Shown here piece by piece: positions 13,866 through 16,474 of a DNA stretch of 16,474 bases (the first letter of the stretch is position 1; each line of letters begins with the position of its first letter). The stretch is from Holophagaceae bacterium (GTDB taxonomy: Bacteria; Acidobacteriota; Holophagae; Holophagales; Holophagaceae): assembly GCA_003158505.1 (NCBI GenBank), contig PMJK01000051.1, forward strand, positions 44,533 to 61,006, written 5' to 3'. Under the pieces are notes generated by a model. The model did not search any database and was not told the origin of the DNA. It worked only from the letters and a program-made list of their open reading frames with translations. A program made the position numbers and the translations under genes.

Positions 13866-14356
13866 TGCGTCGTCTGCTTTGGTTGTTGCTGCCCGCGGGC
13901 GTCCTGGCGATGGATCTGGGTTCCAAGGCCTGGATCCTGAATCTCCTGGCTGAGGGGGAGTCGAAACCCGTCATCAAGGGATTCTTCTACCTGACCCTCG
14001 GATTCAACCGAGGCGCCATCTTCGGCAGCCTCACCTGGGTTCCGGAATTGGCCAGGAACCTCCTGTTCGGTCTGGCGGGGGTGGCAGCGCTGATCATCAT
14101 CGGCCGGATGTTTCTGGAGAAGGGCACGGCGACCTGGGATCGGGTGGCCCTGGGCTTCATCCTGGGTGGGATCCTGGGGAACAGCCTGGACCGCTACCTT
14201 CGCGGCGCCGTGGTGGACTTCCTCGACTTCGTCTTCGGCACCTGGCACTACTGGGCCTTCAATTTCGCGGACAGCTTCATCCTCGTGGGTGTCGTCCTCT
14301 ATGGCCTGCGGATGCTCAGGGCGCCGAATATTGAATCGCAAATAAAAGAAAACTGA
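13865..14356 (+). CDS. lspA: Lipoprotein signal peptidase (signal peptidase II)
   Basis: A 163-residue inner-membrane aspartyl protease that removes the signal peptide of prolipoproteins after lipid attachment. Four hydrophobic segments are visible. The conserved blocks are D17-x-G-S-K, F-N-R-G-A-I-F-G at 47-54, G-N-S-L-D-R at 105-110, V-V-D-F with D118 and F-A-D-S with D136; the last two are the catalytic aspartates. The length matches the family. It starts with GTG overlapping the ileS stop by one base, so translation is coupled; ileS-lspA is a widespread gene pair. The short polar tail ends before a repeat-rich gap. Confidence 0.96.
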   Translation: MRRLLWLLLPAGVLAMDLGSKAWILNLLAEGESKPVIKGFFYLTLGFNRGAIFGSLTWVPELARNLLFGLAGVAALIIIGRMFLEKGTATWDRVALGFILGGILGNSLDRYLRGAVVDFLDFVFGTWHYWAFNFADSFILVGVVLYGLRMLRAPNIESQIKEN

Positions 14357-14379
14357 TCTACCACGATATTTCGGTTTGC

Positions 14380-14407
14380 CTCGCGTATCGGTGCAGCCGA
14401 TACCGAG
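14380..14407. repeat. Short palindromic repeat, copy P3
   Basis: CTCGCGTATCGG, loop TGCAG, CCGATACCGAG. Its outer arms, and the following GAAGA, are identical to P2 at 9505. Only the bases around the loop differ, and they differ in a paired way (CC/GG in P2, G/C here), so the hairpin is kept. It lies 24 bases after the lspA stop. Confidence 0.75.
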
Positions 14408-14418
14408 AAGACGGGAAG

Positions 14419-14471
14419 ACCACGAAGAAGAACTGAGATGCTTTTTTCGTGCTCTTGGTGGTCTTCGTGGT
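14419..14471. repeat. Inverted repeat of the ACCACGAAGA / TCTTCGTGGT type
   Basis: A perfect 10-bp stem (14419-14428 with 14462-14471) enclosing 33 bases that include a T6 run and TTCGTG. Similar CTTCGTGGT-rich repeats are, from memory, scattered in the gaps of many unrelated bacterial genomes. It sits between two convergent genes and may also act as a weak terminator; TTTTT follows at 14476-14480. Confidence 0.6.
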
Positions 14472-14482
14472 GATGTTTTTCT

Positions 14483-15457
14483 TTACTGCGCCTCGATGGC
14501 CTTCAGCAGGGCGGGGTCCTTGGGCAGTTGATCCACGTCGGCCAGGCGCGGGACCAGTTGTTTCCAGAAGGGCTCGGCATCAAACACTTGCTTGAAGATG
14601 GGCAGGGCCTCGTCCCGTTTGCCGCTCGAAGCCAAAGCCACGGCCTGCCAGAAGGGCATCTCCCAGATGCCCGGGGCCAGTTTTGCGGCAGCCTCATAGG
14701 CGGTCTTGGCTTCGGTCCACTTGCCGGCGGTGACGAAGCCATCGCCCTCATCCATGTGCCGGTAAGCGCGGCGCAGCTGGATGAGGCGACCCAGTTCTTT
14801 CAGTGGATCCGGGTTGTCCTCCACCCGCAGATCGAACAAACGATCGTCCCAGGGCTGTCCTGAGGCCTTGCCCTTGACGATCAGGATGGCCGCGCTCTGG
14901 CGGCCGCGGAGGTCGCCCCCCTCGGCCTGGGCAGCACGGAGGGCCGCCAGCATGCGATCCGCGAGGTCGCCCTTGGCGCCGCGGAAGGCCTTAGCCATGG
15001 CGGGCCAGACCGTGGCCTTGTCCATGAGGTTGGCCTCCACCGTGAATCCTTCACCCACCTCGTGCCCCGCGGCCTGGATGCACTTGGCTCCGGTATGCGC
15101 TGCGGCACGGCCCTGGGCGTCCACCATGGCCACCTGGCGGACTTCGCGATCGGTGTCGGCGGCCAGCAGGGCCTTCAGGGCTTCGGGTGCGGATTTTCCG
15201 CCTTTCATCAGGGCGAGACCGAGGGGACCATAGCTTGGCTCGGTGAAGCTCTGGGTGGCAATGGCACCCACGCCAGACTCAGCCCAGGGCACGGCCGAAC
15301 CCACGGAAAACCAGTGGCTCTGGACCGCCACGCCCAGATCCCCGGTGACCGGGTCCCGGGCCACGATGGAATAGGTGTGGACCGGGCGGCGTGGAGCTTC
15401 GCCTGCGCTGATAGGCAGAGAAAGGGTCGCAAGCAAGAGAAGTGTGAAACGGCGCAT
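14483..15457 (-). CDS. Exported DUF1028-family protein with helical repeat tail
   Basis: A 324-residue protein. Residues 1-20 are a signal peptide (M-R-R-F-T-L-L-L-L-A...). Residues about 27-220 match the DUF1028 pattern: Y-S-I-V-A-R-D-P-V-T-G-D-L-G-V-A-V-Q-S, then G-V-G-A-I-A-T-Q-S. DUF1028 is thought to have an Ntn-hydrolase-like fold; its substrate is unknown. The last 90 residues are Ala-rich helices with TPR character (W-T-E-A-K-T-A-Y-E-A-A-A-K-L-A-P, then a second similar unit), perhaps for protein binding. The ATG at 15457 has GGAG 6 bases upstream and starts the signal peptide; the longer frame from 15484 does not. It is divergent from the DUF1684 gene and convergent with lspA. Confidence 0.85.
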   Translation of the reverse strand: MRRFTLLLLATLSLPISAGEAPRRPVHTYSIVARDPVTGDLGVAVQSHWFSVGSAVPWAESGVGAIATQSFTEPSYGPLGLALMKGGKSAPEALKALLAADTDREVRQVAMVDAQGRAAAHTGAKCIQAAGHEVGEGFTVEANLMDKATVWPAMAKAFRGAKGDLADRMLAALRAAQAEGGDLRGRQSAAILIVKGKASGQPWDDRLFDLRVEDNPDPLKELGRLIQLRRAYRHMDEGDGFVTAGKWTEAKTAYEAAAKLAPGIWEMPFWQAVALASSGKRDEALPIFKQVFDAEPFWKQLVPRLADVDQLPKDPALLKAIEAQ

Positions 15458-15488
15458 GGTGACTCCATCGTCTGGCGAGGACATAGAC

Positions 15489-15552
15489 CATCCTAGTGTG
15501 CTGGCCCAAAAACATCGGGATCAAGAGGTGGCTGGTCCGACACTGTAGGATG
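15489..15552. promoter_or_regulatory. Symmetric elements in the divergent gap between the DUF1028 and DUF1684 genes
   Basis: CATCCTA-GTG (15489-15498) and CAC-TG-TAGGATG (15541-15552) form an inverted repeat, each arm facing one of the divergent genes with TAGGAT, a possible -10 box. No convincing -35 is found 16-18 bases away on either side. It could be paired promoters or one operator. Confidence 0.3.
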
Positions 15553-15558
15553 ATCTCC

Positions 15559-16443
15559 ATGAGACCCCTCCTGATGCTTTCAGCTCTCTGTCTCTGCTGC
15601 CTGTCGGCAGGAGCCCAGGACGCCTACAGCAAGTCCGTGGATGCCTGGCATGCGGAGCGCATCGCCCGGCTTACCGCAGAGGATGGCTGGTTGAGCCTCA
15701 TCGGCCGGGACTGGCTGAATCCCGGGGAGAACACGCTCGGTTCGGCGTCGGGGTCCACAGTGCTGCTGCCGGATTGGGCCGCTCCGGCCAGGGCTGGACT
15801 GTTCATCCTGGAGGGCACGACGGTGCGCTTCCGGCCGCTTCCCGGCAGCGGTCTCCTCTTGAATGGGAAACCGGCGGGTGAGGCCGTCCTGACCTCCGAT
15901 GCGGATGGGAAGCCCGACCTCCTGCAAGCCGGGCGAGTGCGGCTCTATGTCATCCGGCGGGGGAACCGGTTCGGGATCCGCATCAAGGATCCCGAGGCAC
16001 CTACCCGCAAGGCCTTCCATGGAATGCCCAGGTACCCCGTGGACCCTGTCTGGCGTGTCGAGGCGGATTTCCTTCCCTATGCGACACCGCAGATCCGCAA
16101 TATCCCCACGGTGTTGGGGACCACGGAACCCATGACGGCGCCGGGGCTGCTGAAGTTCAAGGTGGACGGCCGCGAGGTCACGTTGGAGCCCATGATCGAA
16201 GATCCTGAGCATCCGGAACTGTTCCTTATCTTCAAGGACGCCACCAGCGCTCACGGGACATATCCGGCAGGACGGTTCCTCTATGCCGACATGCCGAAGA
16301 ACGGCAAGGTGATCCTGGACTTCAACCGCGCCGTGAATCCACCCTGTGCCTTCACATTGTTCGCCACCTGCCCCCTGCCGCCGAAGCAGAACCAATTGAT
16401 CATCGCCATCACCGCAGGCGAAAAGGATCCAGGCCTCCATTAA
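15559..16443 (+). CDS. Exported DUF1684-family protein
   Basis: A 294-residue protein. Residues 1-19 are a signal peptide ending S-A-G-A before Q-D. The DUF1684 pattern follows: W-H-A-E-R-I-A-R-L-T-A-E-D-G-W-L-S-L-I-G near the start of the mature part, F-G-I-R-I-K-D-P in the middle, and D-F-N-R-A-V-N-P-P-C-A-F near the end, the most conserved block. The biochemical role of the family is not known to me. The ATG at 15559 has AGGA about 8 bases upstream; the longer frame from 15496 adds residues unlike a signal peptide. Two cysteines in the hydrophobic core do not form a good lipobox. Confidence 0.88.
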   Translation: MRPLLMLSALCLCCLSAGAQDAYSKSVDAWHAERIARLTAEDGWLSLIGRDWLNPGENTLGSASGSTVLLPDWAAPARAGLFILEGTTVRFRPLPGSGLLLNGKPAGEAVLTSDADGKPDLLQAGRVRLYVIRRGNRFGIRIKDPEAPTRKAFHGMPRYPVDPVWRVEADFLPYATPQIRNIPTVLGTTEPMTAPGLLKFKVDGREVTLEPMIEDPEHPELFLIFKDATSAHGTYPAGRFLYADMPKNGKVILDFNRAVNPPCAFTLFATCPLPPKQNQLIIAITAGEKDPGLH

Positions 16444-16474
16444 GAGGTCGTAACAAAACCCGACGATGCCGCGA

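Overview
The window is high-GC bacterial chromosome with ordinary housekeeping genes. Several things point to an Acidobacteriota genome, perhaps Holophagae/Geothrix-like: the RpoZ sequence, a DinB-CoaBC pair beside RpoZ, an AccC plus separate biotin-carrier pair, and DUF1028/DUF1684 exported proteins. That placement is an impression from protein style and is not proven. No phage, transposase, CRISPR array, rRNA or tRNA was seen.

Layout. (1) 1-4624, minus strand: a five-gene drug-efflux type operon in the same order as E. coli cecR-ybhG-ybhF-ybhS-ybhR (TetR regulator, HlyD adaptor, double ABC ATPase, two ABC-2 permeases; the last runs off the left edge). A perfect 8+4+8 palindrome overlaps the -10 box of a candidate promoter in front of the regulator. 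(2) 4665-7220: rpoZ (minus) with promoter and terminator; divergent from it a DinB-like protein overlapping coaBC (plus); a small lipoprotein convergent with coaBC. (3) 7221-9721: accC and a biotin carrier gene, bracketed by broken copies of their own outer ends. A 36-bp copy of the accC start opens a 46-codon leader ORF upstream, and a broken copy of the biotinyl domain lies downstream. Palindromic repeats sit at or inside both remnants. (4) 9722-10871: an outer-membrane barrel gene with an in-frame stop in its proline-rich tail, then mscL with a C-terminal zinc ribbon, each followed by an intrinsic terminator. (5) 11001-14356: ileS and lspA, overlapping by one base. (6) 14357-16443: a repeat-rich gap, a DUF1028 exported protein (minus) and a DUF1684 exported protein (plus).

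How it fits together. The efflux operon is probably self-regulated by its TetR protein. CoaBC (CoA synthesis) and AccC/biotin carrier (carboxylation of an acyl-CoA) are neighbours in metabolism but are separate transcription units. LspA would process lipoproteins such as the one at 6765-7208.

The most unusual material is the accC-accB block with its remnants, and a family of short palindromes (about 28 bp, 12-bp stem, 3-5 nt loop usually containing GCA). Members occur in gaps, inside the biotin motif of the remnant, and possibly in frame inside ileS. I did not find a clearly new multi-gene system; the repeat family and the remnants are the best leads.
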